From Gonatopus flavifemur (taxonomy: Eukaryota; Arthropoda; Insecta; Hymenoptera; Dryinidae), in contig JAFFJZ010000001.1 of the NCBI GenBank assembly GCA_018340375.1, positions 55,048,001-55,112,000 of the forward strand: 64,000 bases of DNA. The letters are read 5' to 3'. Of this stretch, positions 13,475 through 26,465 are shown piece after piece. A model generated the notes under the pieces. That model made no database searches, had not been told where the DNA came from, and saw only the letters and a program-made list of their open reading frames with translations. Every line of letters begins with the position of its first letter. Position 1 is the first letter of the stretch. Both the position numbers and the translations under genes were made by a program.

Positions 13475-13832
13475 CACAAATTGGAAAAAAAAATAATCAG
13501 CTGTTATTTGCATAGCTAAAAATTAGTTACGAGAGTTATATTTTAGGTGTCATGGTTACTCACTGAGCGGTAGCAGCAAGAAATTTAGCTGCAGCAGCGA
13601 GAATTCAACAGCTAAGTTATTTGGCTCTCCAAATATCAACCACAAAACCTGTACAGTCACAGCTACGACTTTCTGCTGCGGTAGCTAAAAATAGCTCCAG
13701 GTACAATTATTTTAGCTACAGTGGTGAGGAAAGTGCTCAAAAATTGAGTACCTGCTGCAGCTATTTGCTTTTTTGCTGTGAAGAAGTTGAAAAAGAAACT
13801 TTCGAAAAAATTTCATTTTTCATGAATACGGA

Positions 13833-13855
13833 ATATATATATATATATATATATA
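13833..13855. repeat. (AT)n microsatellite
   Basis: About 23 bases of uninterrupted AT dinucleotide. Confidence 0.95.
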
Positions 13856-14509
13856 CTGTTACATGAGAGGAATGTTTCCAGAATTATTCCAAAAATGTTG
13901 ATGTCTTATTGAATTCCGCATTCTTTTTGTATGAAATCATTATCCGAGTATCATCATTCAGTGGCAACTTTCATTCATCATGGTATAACATTCTTACGTG
14001 TTATTTAAAATGAAACGATGAAAAGGCTTTTCTTATCTTTTCTCCAGGTTCTCCATATTAGAATACCAATTCCTGCATTTTGAAATGTTTTCTATCAATA
14101 ATTATTGATAATAACCAGTGGTGGCCAACCAAAGGAGAGCCGTTTGACAGTCGTCTCCCGGTTTTATTGTATTACACAGGTTTTGAAGAATGATACTAAT
14201 GGAGATGTTTAAAAGAGACTTATCCTTTTGTCTGTGAAAAATATATAATTCTTAGAGATTTCAATACAAATTCGGGATTCTTGTTATATGCGATCTACCT
14301 CAATTTCAAAATTTCCCACAAGGTAAGGGTTTGGTTTAGTTTAGTTTAAAAAAGGGTACGTTCCCCTTTTCAATCACCCCCTCCCAGTTATCCTCAAACT
14401 AAACCCCCACCTTGTGGAAAATTTTGAAATTCAGGTGGACCAGTTTATAACAAGAATGTCAGAATTCGATACTTTTTATGTAGAAAAGGATCGATCTCTT
14501 TTACGGATC

Positions 14510-16195
14510 CAGAGCAGGATTAACGCATGGGCCTGACTAGGCCCGTGCCCAGGGCCCCGAACGGTTGGGGGGCCCCCATCAATCGAATGACAAAAATATG
14601 GATTTTTCTGTCTAGTGGACAGAATTTGATAATTACGAAGAATTAACAAAGGAATTATCTAAAAACGAAAACTATCAAGACTATAATAAGCGTGTAAAAA
14701 CAATTAGTACACGACTTTCTTTTTCTGACTCATGTACAGATAATATTACTCTAGAAGGTGAAAATAAATTCAAGATCGAAGTTTTTATCCCTATAATCGA
14801 TAAACTGTCAGCTGAATTAACACGTAGGAGTGAAGAATATAGAAAGATATATGATACATTCGTATTCATTTTAAATATTGAAAATATGAACGATGATGCT
14901 ATAAAAATGAATTGTGAAAAGCTTTGTGAAATGTACTCTCATGATTTCGACGAATCTTGCATAGTATGTGAGTTCATACATTTCAAATTCTATTTAATTA
15001 ACAAATTAACAGATGGGAAACTGAAAGAATCGAAAAAATCGATAAGAAAGATTTATAAGCTATTATATATTGATGATAAAGCAACAGTTTTCCCAAATGT
15101 AGAAATAGGCATAAGAATATTTTCAACTATATTACCTACGAATGTTAGCGGTGAGAGATCGTTTTCCCGATTGGCTTTGATAAAAGATGAGCAATGAGCA
15201 TAGAAGTACTGTGACTCAAAAAACACCTGACGAATACAGTGTAATGTGTATAGAAAATGATTAATTACATTCTATCAACTTTGACGAAATAATCGACGAA
15301 TTCGTATCACAAAAAATAAGGCGAAAATGTATTTAATATTTTATTTGAATAAATTATTACTGTTCAGTAATTGATTTCTCATTTCTATTAATTTCTAAAT
15401 ATAACAGATATGTAAAAAAATGCGGCTAAGTGTAGTCTTTTCATGTACAGCAATTTAAGGGGTATATACAGGGGCTTATACCCAGTTGTAAGGTCGAAAA
15501 ACGGCGCTCTTTTAAAAATTTTTTCCTGGAAGGGATTTTATTTGACAAATACAAGAAGCAATGATACATGTAGGAGTAACTTTTAACTTAACATCAACAC
15601 TTTTTATTTCCAAAAATATTAGGTTGAATTGCTCTTGCAGACGATCTCCTGGGGGTCCTTTAAAAAAAGGGTGCTCTGGAGGTGAGCACGACATCTCCAG
15701 TTTGGGTTATTTAAAATGAAAAAGTCAAATTCTGTTAGTGGATAGATGAATCCAGGTATGTATTGATCGAAGGAATAGTCGAAATTTTCATTTTTGACAA
15801 AATGGCGGCTTCAAAAAGCAAGAAGTCCGATTTTGGATCAACATTTTTTCGTGAAATTATTTTTAAAAAATATGAATTATTATCAGAAATCTTATTCCTA
15901 TGATCAGTACCTGGAAAATATGTCTGAGAAGGTTATGTTGAAATTTCAGACCGATCAGTTGAGCCGTTTTGAAGAAATTACGCTCACCGACTTTGAAAAT
16001 GCAGTTTTGAGGAAAACGCGTTCCAAGTTCCAAAATCTCATTACGCATAGTAGAAAATTGTTCACAAATAATGTCCTTGTAACTTGGAGAATATTTGTTG
16101 GATTGACTTGAAATTTTCTGAGTGTATACTTCAATACAAGGGGGCTCGATGATCATGATGGGCCCAGAGCCCCCCAAATGCTTAATCCGGCTCTG
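14510..16195 (+). mobile_element. decayed hAT transposon with exact 8-bp target duplication
   Basis: Direct repeats TACGGATC at 14502-14509 and 16196-16203 bound a 1,686-bp element. The ends are imperfect inverted repeats: CAGAGCAGGATTAA on the left and TTAATCCGGCTCTG on the right, each next to a GGGCCC and GGGGGGCC block. Inside lies a broken transposase of the ZMYM1-like hAT type (14616-15334). The remainder, about 15335-16140, has no recognisable protein. The intact duplication with a dead reading frame means a single insertion that has since decayed. Confidence 0.9.
14616..15334 (+). pseudogene. hAT-type transposase remnant (ZMYM1-like, C-terminal dimerisation region)
   Basis: One frame is open from just after a TAG at 14613 to the TGA at 15195-15197. 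It reads through charged helical sequence to FPNVEIGIRIFSTILP and SGERSFSRLALIKDEQ, the recognisable C-terminal block of hAT transposases related to ZMYM1 and TTF-type proteins, normally the dimerisation region. After the TGA the family sequence resumes in a shifted frame (EHRSTVTQ, then SVMCIEND, a stop, and NFDEIIDEFVSQKIRRKCI), so there is at least one frameshift and one further stop. The N-terminal zinc finger and most of the RNase-H-like core are missing. It is not functional and is bounded by the element described for 14510-16195. Confidence 0.85.
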
Positions 16196-16417
16196 TACGG
16201 ATCCACATCACTAAAAAAGGATAATGAATTTCTGAAGCCGCCAATGTTAACAACAATATATTTTTACCAAAATTTTCCTCAGCATAGAATAATACCTCAG
16301 GTTGAGATATTAAAAATTTCAACCGCGAGAATTCGTATTATATCCATATACTCACACCTTTTGAACTATGAAGGACACGAAGCATCGAATTTCGCTGATG
16401 AGTGCACTGAGAATCTA

Positions 16418-16555
16418 CACTGAAAAAATGTGTGGTGCTGATAATAATAGTATAGAGATTGTAACCAGAAGTTAGGCTGTGATACCTATATTCTAACCTC
16501 AATTTGAGTCTGACAGCAATTTTATTGTTATTACCACTATACATTTTTTTCAGTG
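16418..16555. mobile_element. MITE, CACTGAAAAAATGT termini, TA duplication
   Basis: The left end CACTGAAAAAATGT mirrors the right end ACATTTTTTTCAGTG. TA flanks both sides (16416-16417 and 16556-16557). The 138-bp size and TA duplication fit a Tc1/mariner-type MITE. Confidence 0.8.
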
Positions 16556-16707
16556 TAATTTATTTGACCGAAGGAAATTATTTTGCCCTCGTTCGAATAA
16601 ATCCTGTTCTCAACGGAAAAAATAATTCAATTCGATGGCAAAATTTTTCATTGAATTGGAACAAAAAAATCCTCTCAAATTTGAAAAACATAATTTCAAT
16701 TTAAGAC

Positions 16708-17264
16708 AGGGTATGATTTATGCACTTAAGAATCATACACGTATTAATTGTACACGAAAAATAAAACCCAAAAGTATTTACACTAATAATTTTTGCCTAA
16801 CACATAATATTTTATGCAATGGTTATTTTTGCACATTTAATTGATTGACATAGAAATCAACAAAAATAGTAATCAACAAAAATTGTACACATATTGTTTA
16901 TGCACGATCAGAGAATAAAATTAATCAGTGTATAATTATTGTACTCCTAATCTAATTCATAGTAATTATTCGAGACAAAAATTTCTCGTATGAATTTCAT
17001 TAGGTGCGCAATCATTATACATCAATTAATTACATTTTTTGTCCGTGCATAAGAACATGTGTACGATTTTTGTAAATCACTTTTTTTTTCAAGCATGAAA
17101 AATATTTAGTGTACAATTTTCTTATCATATGATTTTACGTGCACCAAATATTATGTGTTAAATATGAGGTATTAAAAAAAAATTATTAGTGTAAATACTT
17201 TTGGGTTTTATTTTTCGTGTACAATCAATACGTGTATGATTCTTACGTGCATAAATCATACCCT
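16708..17264. mobile_element. foldback element, about 557 bp
   Basis: The left end AGGGTATGATTTATGCAC mirrors the right end GTGCATAAATCATACCCT. Complementarity continues for about 100 bp on each side (AATCATACACGTATT, ACACTAATAATTTTTGCC). No coding content. Confidence 0.8.
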
Positions 17265-18418
17265 ATTCAATTTAACAAACAATTTTTCCATTGAAATTGA
17301 GTTCTCAGTGTGATTGTTTGTAAGTAATGGTATTTTTAAAAAAAAATTTACGGAATTTACATTGAATTTTATAAAATATGTATCGATACTTTTTACAAAT
17401 TTTATGAAAAATATCGATACTATCAAATTATACACGAAGGTTCAATAATGTGGAAAATAGTGATGCACGATATTTTACGAATCGATATTCTTTATACAAA
17501 ATTCTTATCAAGTTTTTTCATCAATATTTTATAAAATTCAATATAAATTCGACAAAATTTCCATAAAGTATCGATATTTTCACATATCACCCATAACCAG
17601 TGGAAAAGGTCAAACCTGAATTCAAGTTTCAGTTTCCGGGGCAGGAGAGTTTAAAAATAAGGATTTTATTAGTTTTTTGTCGTTTATCTTGATAAGTATG
17701 AAGTTCACAAAACATGTGCACATATCTTTTTCCCATTTGAATTTTTATTGTAACTTTTATACCAAATAAGGTATATGCAAAAATAATTCTATATTTGACG
17801 AATATAAACTACACACATTTGTATTTAATACACGGGAAAGGAAAAACATCAAAAAAGGACCAACATGGTTAATAAATTGGCAGTATAAGTGGCAATATCA
17901 CTGTTACTATCAGACAACGTGGTAAAAATGTGGGTTCGATCACATAAAGGAATGAACGCGACACTGAACAGTGTTTTGATAAATCACACGTGTTCGCTAC
18001 ACTGTCTAACAGTAACAGGGATGTTTCCACTTGTCCTGCTACTTTTCATCCAGATAATATTAATTTCACTAAGAATTTACAACTTTAGTGAATCCTATGC
18101 GTCCGCTGTACATGGAAAGACCGAGTTCATTGATATTTACAAAAACAACTGTCAATTTAAGGAAAAAGAACATCGTTGAGAAATTCTCGTAGTGAATTTA
18201 TGAAAAATTCATCGTGAAGTTACCATCAGTTGATAGCAACTTGTAATTTTATCTCTCAATTCGGAATCAAATCATTCTGATCCGGAATTTTTTAATACGA
18301 ATTCTCGCTACTCTATATCAATCAATTCGCACCCTCTAAGCGATACTATATTACGCAGTATTTATGTAATCACAAAACTATCCCTAAACTACCATTTCTA
18401 CATAATTCTTATATTCCA
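17265..18418. other. gene-free stretch
   Basis: An open frame at 17889-18179 shares words with the MITE at 25706-25962 (TATCACTGTTACT and TACACTGTCTAACAGTAAC against TATCACCGTTATT and TACACTGTCTATCAATAAC), so it is probably part of a diverged element and not a gene. Confidence 0.35.
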
Positions 18419-18594
18419 CACTAAGAGCAACCAAATATTCTTGGTAAAAGCTACTGGAAATTTGATTAATTTAACCAAGAAAATATAGTTGATACAACTA
18501 AGTGGTTGAATCAACCAAATTTTTAGTAGCTCTCATTAGAAATGTTTGGTTGAGATGTTTCAGTTACAGTGACTATAGAAATTTCTCTCAGTGT
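18419..18594. mobile_element. possible MITE
   Basis: Begins CACTAAGAGCAACCAAATAT and ends AAATTTCTCTCAGTG. The termini are only roughly inverted, and the interior repeats AACCAAAT and its near complements. Tentative. Confidence 0.35.
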
Positions 18595-20010
18595 ACGCAG
18601 CTGAACAAATCAGCAAGGAAAACTTTACATCAACTTCGTCCAAGTTTACCATCTCAAGAATCATCTCAGCGTCTCAAGTACACTTCAAAGCCTTCATGAG
18701 ATAATTGCTTGCAAAAGAAATTACATAGTTAGAAAGAACCTTATTCCAAGAATATCTGTCGGGGGAAACCGAAATTAAATGCTCGCGTTGATCGACTAAC
18801 AATATGATGTCCATTCTTGTATAAAAACAAAATCGTAAGAATGAAGTTGTGACATAACGCTGACTGGCATATATCGCATTGATCTTCACAAATAATTGTT
18901 TTTTATACAACCATCAATTGTTCTTCAAACAATCAGTTATGAAGTTTATTGTCTTTTTTGTTTGCGATAAACTTTTGAAATTTCCGGATACTAAGCAATG
19001 TCCTACAGTACATACCTCAATTATTATTTAGTATCGTTCAGTAAGATCTGAAACTCATCGGAGTAATTAAAAAAAAACCAAGAAACGAAGAGAATGCGGA
19101 TTTTATTGATCCACCGTGCGATGTATTTTCATTTATATATAATACAACATAGTAACCATTACAATTTCATTTTCTTTGTCTGAGAAATAGATCACCACAT
19201 TTACAGAACAGAACTGCATTCAACTCGAGGAAATGGAGTCGATTTCTCGCTTTCCAAATGAAAAACATCTGAAGGTTTCTGTACCACTACTTTTGTGGGA
19301 GCTGGAATGACCTGATAGCGCTTTTTGCGAACATATTTTAATTTTCAATGGAAATTCTATGGAATCATTTTTCATACACCTGAAGAAATTTCAATTCGAA
19401 TATTCCTCAAATCGGAAAGTGATTGAGTGGCTTCCAGATTGGGAAAATAATTGGGTAATTTATCGAGAAATTCTTTGATAATTCAGGGAGTAATTCAATC
19501 AGAGAAAAACTCGGAAAAATGACCGAGATTTTGATCATTATACCAAAAAATGTGGAAATTTTCACCTCCTGTGATCAGGTTAATTGCTTCCCAACAAATT
19601 TCGGTAAATTTACCAAAACTTTTTCACAGTGCAACTATGTGGTGTGCCTGAGGGATGGATGTTTTTTAGGATACCAATATTTTTGTATACAATTTATCGC
19701 TCATCCCTAGTTTGATAAAACAATTCTATCAAAAGTTACACGAAATTTTATATAACAGGAAATTTTCTTCGTTCCTTTTGACGAACTATCCTATCTCGTT
19801 GATATACAATCCTCGTAAAAGTGAGGGAAAAGTCCATCAAATTGGATTCAAGACTTCTCCATCCATAGATCAATTTCGTACTTATTTTCTAAAGTATATT
19901 TGATGTTTGACTTTACAGTCTCGATTCAAATTTTCACATAAATATTCATTACCCTGTGAGAAAAAGTAGTCAAAATGATCGCAGAATGATGTTTCTTTGA
20001 CTAAAAATTA
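18595..20010. other. gene-free stretch
   Basis: Only short open frames without recognisable domains. Confidence 0.4.
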
Positions 20011-20126
20011 CCCTGGTTAAAAAACGCCATTGATTCTCGCCAAATCTCATTGAATCTTGTACAACGTTCCGACCAAATCCCATTAAATTTCATGTCATCA
20101 GATTCTATGGATTTTTTTAACCAGGG
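20011..20126. mobile_element. MITE, CCCTGGTTAAAAAA termini, TA duplication
   Basis: CCCTGGTTAAAAAA on the left mirrors TTTTTTAACCAGGG on the right, with TA on both sides. At 116 bp it is the smallest member of the family also seen at 43439-43674 and, enlarged, at 44638-45511. Confidence 0.85.
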
Positions 20127-20128
20127 TA

Positions 20129-21244
20129 GTTATATTATTCTCTAATCATATTGAATGAAAAATTGATTGTTTCCAGGCTTTTGGTTTCTCAACTATATTT
20201 AGTGGAAAAAAAGTGCGTGATAAATCATTTCTGAACAGAGCAATATTACTCGATCAGAAATAAAATATTCCCAATTTTCATCCATTAAAACAAAGATGAT
20301 AAACTATATCACATAGACACAAAAGATCCAAGCCTGAAAGCAAATTCCTTCACAATTATATCAAGATCAATTAATTGATCCATTGATTACAGCTGTAGGG
20401 AGAAGAAACAATCATCTTCACAAATTTCTAGGTCAATTCTTTACTTACTTTGACGAAAGGAAAAGAAAACAAAGAGAACTGGAAGATAGTGATTGAAAGT
20501 TAAGGATGTCAATGGACTTCTTTGAGATGTTGAAAGGACTCAGTTACGAAACTGATGTCACGGGAACTGACCTCTGTCTGAAAATTCAATTTTAAAAGAT
20601 AGATAGGATCTTGTCTCCTCTTTACGATCCGATACGATCGTATATGATATGTGAATTATATTTTTATTGTCTACGAACATCTGAAACACGTGACATAAAT
20701 GTCCAATATCTGTAAACGTGTTAACACTCATAAACACAATGTCAATTATACCAAGTTCAACAGTGATCAAGCAAGTTCACGAGCGCACAGTTTTCCAACA
20801 TGAATAAAACGGTCATCGGCAATGCGCGAAGGATATATCAATCGATACAAATCACACCGGAGAAGAAAACGAGAAAATACGTGACAACGTGACGACGACG
20901 CCCGGCATAGCGCAGCGTGGCGCTTCCGCGGCAGACTGGCGGGAAACTGACACGGGAGTCAAACATATCTGGGGCCGTCCGTTCTTCAGGAATGGATCTA
21001 CCGTTTCTGGGACCTAGGTTTTTATCATATCTACATGGATCATCATTTTCTTTTTCAATTTTTCTTTCTTATTGGTTCTTCATAAAATACCCACTGCGTC
21101 AAATGCACAATGGATAAAAACCCAGAAAACACGAAAGCACATTTTCAAAAACGTACTCAAACTTGAAGTTTGCAAGTTGTCATTTCGAAAAATGAAAAAG
21201 AAACGTTCTGCAAGTGTCATGTGACTTTGTTGATATTTAGAAAA
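20129..21244. other. gene-free stretch
   Basis: No gene recognised. A locally GC-richer patch around 20880-21010 has no domain in any frame. Confidence 0.4.
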
Positions 21245-21246
21245 TA

Positions 21247-22349
21247 CCCGATCAAACAAAACCTCGAGGGATCCCTCATAGGAACCCTTGAGAGTTCCCA
21301 GATAGGATCCCATAAGGGTTCCCCTGGGAATTTGGCACAAAAATTTTTTGCCTGGGAACCCTTGTGGAACTTTATATAAGACATTGTATTCAACATAGAA
21401 TCTTATAATTGGTCGAAATTTCTTGAAATTTTATGCTTTCCGTATATACTTGTGAAATAAATTTTCAATTTACCCAACTGTGAATAAAATTAATGTATAT
21501 ATAATTGAAATTAGAATTTCTAAAATATTAAAATGAACAAATTATAAGAGGATATGTGCAATTATTCATCTTTGAAATTATAACCCCATTCAAACATGAG
21601 GGGTATCTCTAGTTTCTCTATTTCCACAGGGAAATGGATTAAATATTTCCATCATCAAAATTCAGGGCAGCGTTATGATATTAGAGTTTACCTCAGATGA
21701 AATCAATATCGATAATGTCAGATCACTGCAATTTTTATTAAATCCTTATAATCAAACTGTATTTTTTCAAATTAAAACTACGAATATATATTTTATATTT
21801 ATCAACATATTTAATTTCAAGTATTTGTTTTTACAATACAAAAGTACGTTAAATGAAAATGTATGTTAAGCTGTACCATTGGATTTTATACATTTTAAAC
21901 TTTATTCACATGAATTCAGAAAAATTAGACACATGAACATGAATTACTCTGCACCACTGAAAATTGCTGTCAGATCCATTCAAAAAATAGTTGCCAGAGT
22001 TATCAAAAAGATATCAATTATTGGTAAACTAATGTTACACATTTTTGGAGAATATTTCAGTATCAAAAGAGATCACTGGGCCACTGCTGCAAACAGTATT
22101 CGTCCACCATTGTTCATACTGATCAAAATCATCTAAGTTCTTATTGGGGGAGATTTGATATGAGTATTTAGAATGAAACGGTTCAAAAACACTTTATGTA
22201 GGATCTTACATGATCTCCCACGTGGGATCCCATAAGGGTTCCCAGATGGGTCTTGGTCATAATTTTTTTGCCAAATTCCCAGGGGAACCCTTATGGGGAA
22301 CCCTCGAGGGTTCCTATAAGGGATCCCTTGAGGTTTTTTTTTGATCGGG
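21247..22349. mobile_element. TIR element, 1.1 kb, TA duplication
   Basis: The left end CCCGATCAAACAAAACCTC mirrors the right end GAGGTTTTTTTTTGATCGGG. The inverted arms, about 110 bp, are built from GGAACCCTT, AAGGGTTCC and GGGATCCC words. TA flanks both sides. The centre, about 21370-22190, is AT-rich with two short open frames that resemble nothing I recognise, so I call it non-autonomous. Confidence 0.8.
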
Positions 22350-22351
22350 TA

Positions 22352-23593
22352 CTATAGAATATAAGTAAACTGTGTCTAACCTCTAGAAAATGTTTATTTA
22401 TTATTTGATTAGTAATCAAAAGGATGATAAATAAACCTCAATTGAATGAATGATTGGAATTTTAATTACATGGATGTTTTGAGAAATTCATGATACTTTT
22501 TAACATCGTTGATCTCGAATTTGTCAATCAATCGAAAACGGAAATTGATTTTCGTTCTAGTGAGTTAAAGGCAAACTTGATGAAGAAGAATTTGCACAGA
22601 AATCTGGTTACTGCAATTTTGTTATCACTTGGATATCATTTCTAACCGCCTCTCATAGAGGATCAGAAATCATTTCTCAAGAGGAACAGTTTTTTATATT
22701 ATAATTTCAAAACGTACAGCATACATGGCAGCTTATACAATGAATGAGATTTGTTACAACCATTTGTATTATTAATTCACTTATTATCATTGTTGCTTCA
22801 TATTATTTTGTCAACTCTATTTGAAATGCTTGTTAAAATCTGTTAGGAAATTTAATAGGGATCTTTTGATAAACATTAGATACTTTTTACATGAAAAAGG
22901 TTCGATCTTTTTCCAGGATCCCCATCACTATGATCGGGACTTTGATCGGTTTTTATCATGAGAAATCCGGTCAAAATCTGACGAATCTTTCACCCGTATC
23001 TGAGCGCGTCTAACTGTCCTTTTAAATCCGGTTAGAATCTGTTGAAAAATATTTCCTGTCAGTGCTCAATTGGATTGTCCCAGACACAAGTATCAAGCAG
23101 AAACGGTTGAAGAATTTTTGTCAATTTCCAACCAGTGATGGAGATGTTTGAAAGACAACGATCCTTTTTTGGGTAAAGGATACACTGTTAGAAAAATCTG
23201 TTTGGAATTTAATGTAAAAAGTTTGGAAGCAATTAACACACACAATTGTGTATTAATTTTCAAACATTTTTGTATCCCCAAAATAATAGACAGAATTTTG
23301 AAATTCAAGCCACAAGATTATAAAAATCGATGTAAAAAAATGCATGAATTTTCAACACTATATTACTTAATTTCCAAAATTCCTCCCAAATATTTCATCA
23401 TGTTTTGTTACAAAATTAATACAAAAAATTCTGAAAATGAAAATACATATATGAACGAATTATTAGAACTGCGTGATTTGATTTCACAATTAGTGATGTT
23501 GATTTTACAACAAGTAATTTTCCCTACAAAAATTCACTTCGAAAGGGTAGACCACGATTGTCCCGAAATTTCCTGATTTATTGAAAACTAGTA
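22352..23593. other. gene-free stretch with one 142-codon open frame
   Basis: A forward open frame at 23148-23576 is the longest here. It has no motif I recognise and its composition follows the AT-rich background (Lys, Ile, Asn, Phe). I do not call it a gene. Confidence 0.35.
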
Positions 23594-23844
23594 CACGGGA
23601 AGAAGAAAATAGCACTGGTTACTGTCCATAACAGCAATCAGTTGAAAAACAAATGAAAACACGCTTGAATGATAGAGGTTAGCGCGATCACAGTGATGGG
23701 TACTGCAGTGAAATTCGTCAATGCTGCTTGGACATTAACGGTTACTGGGAGACGCAGTAATGAACGGCGTGAATTGGATTTTTCATTTTTTTTCAATGAA
23801 TTACTGCGATTCACAGTAGCCATTGCTGTTTTCTTTTTTCCGTG
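23594..23844. mobile_element. MITE, CACGGGAAGAAGAAAA termini
   Basis: CACGGGAAGAAGAAAATAGC mirrors GCTGTTTTCTTTTTTCCGTG. It sits inside a second inverted pair: GAAAACTAGTA just left and TACTAGTTTTC at about 23871-23881, so it may have inserted near a palindrome centre. Confidence 0.75.
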
Positions 23845-23884
23845 TACTTTCTGGTCATTTCTCAAAATCTACTAGTTTTCAACA

Positions 23885-25705
23885 GATCGGGGAATTTCAG
23901 GTTCACACACTTTCGGGATGATCGCATATATCGGGATATGAATTTTCATAAACTGTGGTGAATATCAGAAACTTTGTTTGAAATTTGAGAAATATGTGAT
24001 TGATTTTCCAATATTCAAATAAATACAGAAATTCAATATCTACAGTTATGAATTTTCACAAACTGTTATGAATTTCAAAACTTTTGTTTGAAGTTCATGA
24101 AATATGTGATTGATTTTTCAACATCCAAATGTGGAATACAATTCATATAGTGCCCTTGAAAATTAATGTACTTTTTTCTATGAACGTGTATTAAATTCAC
24201 AAACATTTTCAACAGTGTATATAATTTTTATAGATTTCAATAAAAGTTCGATATTTTTTATATAAAAGTAAATTCCAAAATTTGGAATATCAGACAAAAG
24301 TAGATAACAAATCTGCGAGTTTTTGATCGCATTTCCCATAACAAAAGCCGATGAAAGTCGAATAGAAATTTTCTGATAAGTTTTAACAGGCATTTTATGG
24401 TCAGTGCACCAGCGAATGAAGGATTAAGAATACGTCGCTATAAACTGCTACTTTTTTCAAATAAAATTCATAAAATCACTCATTTTTGTGTTTTACATAA
24501 ACTGAGGAAGCTTACAGTATCATAATTATCATTATTCATTGAAATATGTAGATTTTTCCAATTCACCAGTGAATGAACAGCTTGGAAAATTTATTGTATA
24601 ACGAATATTAATATCTCTCATACTAACATTTTCTTGGGTTGAATTAACTTCAAATTATTTTTGAATACGTTTTGCGGGCAGTGTTCATTCACCAGTGCCT
24701 GTTCACTCACTGGTGCACTCACCCTAAGCAGGGAAATAAACAATCTTCACTGTGAATTGAAATAACAAATTCATTTCGTCGTTATAATCCGAGGGGAAAA
24801 ATTATCAAAATTATATATAATTTATATATAATTCGATATAGGTAATATATAATTTTGATAAGTTTCTCATGAGGAATCAATAGTTCTCAGCAATGAGTGA
24901 TAAATAATAGTAATAAAACAATATTCCATTCAACTGATAACATTAACAATGCAGATGTAAACTACACTAAGGAAACTGGAAGTTCACTGAGTCTTGGTAC
25001 TGAAAAATGTCGATACATTCATTTTTCAGCGCATTAACTGAACTTTCATAGTCTTCGTGCTGCAAAATTCCAGTGCACGTGATGTCCTATTTCTACAAAT
25101 GTAGTAGGGTTTTCGGTTCAATGTGCTGGTTAATAACTTTCAGTAAAATTATTTCACAGCCTAGGAATGGACAATACTTATCGAGAACGCTTGGTTTCTA
25201 TAAAATCTAAATCTAGTTTCTATACATTTTCATAAAATTTTGACAAAAACTTGATACATATTTTATGTTGCTGAAGTTGGAATCGTTTATTGACACGAAT
25301 TAATAATCGAATAACGAGACACTCAGACTCAACCCTAGTTAAAGACCCAAAATCTCGCAGCAAATTCTTTAAACGATGTTTTCAATTTCGAAGAGTTAAC
25401 TCGAGAAAATAAATAACAATGGTTTATCAAATTTTGTGAATTTGAATTCTCGTTTCGTTGATATAAGCGATTCAAACTTCTCAAACACCATATTTTATAC
25501 AGAAGTACCCACCCAGCACAGTTTGCTACCGCATCATAACTACAATGTAACCCAAGATCATACGCAATATCGATCTACGATGCATATATTTTGAAATCAA
25601 AAGGTCATAAGAATTGCTTGCAACCACCATGTAACCAACCCAAAAATGTCATGTTACAGTGACGTTGCAACTACTTTTCATGAGTGTGAAATTACACGTT
25701 ACCTG
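23885..25705. other. gene-free stretch
   Basis: No gene recognised. A short direct repetition of the text around ATGAATTTTCATAAACTG and ATGAATTTTCACAAACTG occurs near 23938 and 24049. An AT-rich inverted block lies near 24815-24860. Confidence 0.4.
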
Positions 25706-25962
25706 CACGGAGAAAAATAAGATTTTACAAATTACTACATTCCTGCTGAATTGGCAGGATAAGAGAAAATATCACCGTTATTGATATAGAAGTGCAATAA
25801 AAATGTGTAATTTATCATGCAGAAGTTTGCACGCTCGTACTAAAGAATATTTTGTTAATCATTCATTTTTACTACACTGTCTATCAATAACAATGATATT
25901 TTCTCATATCCTGCCAGTTTGGTAGAAATGTAGTAATTTTGGAAAATTTATTTTTCTCCGTG
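25706..25962. mobile_element. MITE, CACGGAGAAAAATAA termini
   Basis: CACGGAGAAAAATAAGATTTT mirrors AAATTTATTTTTCTCCGTG. The arms continue with GGCAGGATAAGAGAAAATATC and its near complement. Confidence 0.85.
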
Positions 25963-26465
25963 TGTCCATTGCATGTAACTTCCAAGTTACATTTTAATCG
26001 TGATACGATTACAAACTGTGTTGCGTGGGTATCGATAATATCGATATTGCCCATCCCTGATGTGACCTTGATTTCCTGAATGTATTGTCCCTTTGATTAC
26101 TAAAAATTACGAAATGTCAACAAGTTGTGAATACTTCCCATTGAACGTAAATTTAAATTGTTAGAATGCTTCCGAAGAGTTTTATGAACATTTCGAAATT
26201 TTTTTGCAAACTTTTCCCCAGTACTTGAAAATATTGTTTGAACCTTCTACAAAAATCCGTATACTATCTAGGAATCAATGAGTATTCGATTTATCATTTT
26301 TTTATCGATTATTTCCACTGAGCTTTAAGGATTAAAAAGGAAGTAAAAGAATTTTACATGTAACCACCACGTAACGAACACCAAAATTTTGCGTTTTGGT
26401 AGTGAATTTAGAAGTTACATGTAATGAACAAGTCACATTGCATAAGATCTTGAAATTACATTGCA
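25963..26465. other. gene-free stretch
   Basis: Nothing recognised beyond possible fragments of the neighbouring MITEs. Confidence 0.4.

Noticed and set aside
15794..16177. Opposing open frames of about 105 codons.
   Set aside because: They lie inside the hAT element bounded by target duplications; neither matches a known domain.
23148..23576. 142-codon forward open frame.
   Set aside because: AT-driven composition, no recognised motif, no splice partners, and flanked by MITEs. It could be an old TE fragment, but that cannot be shown.
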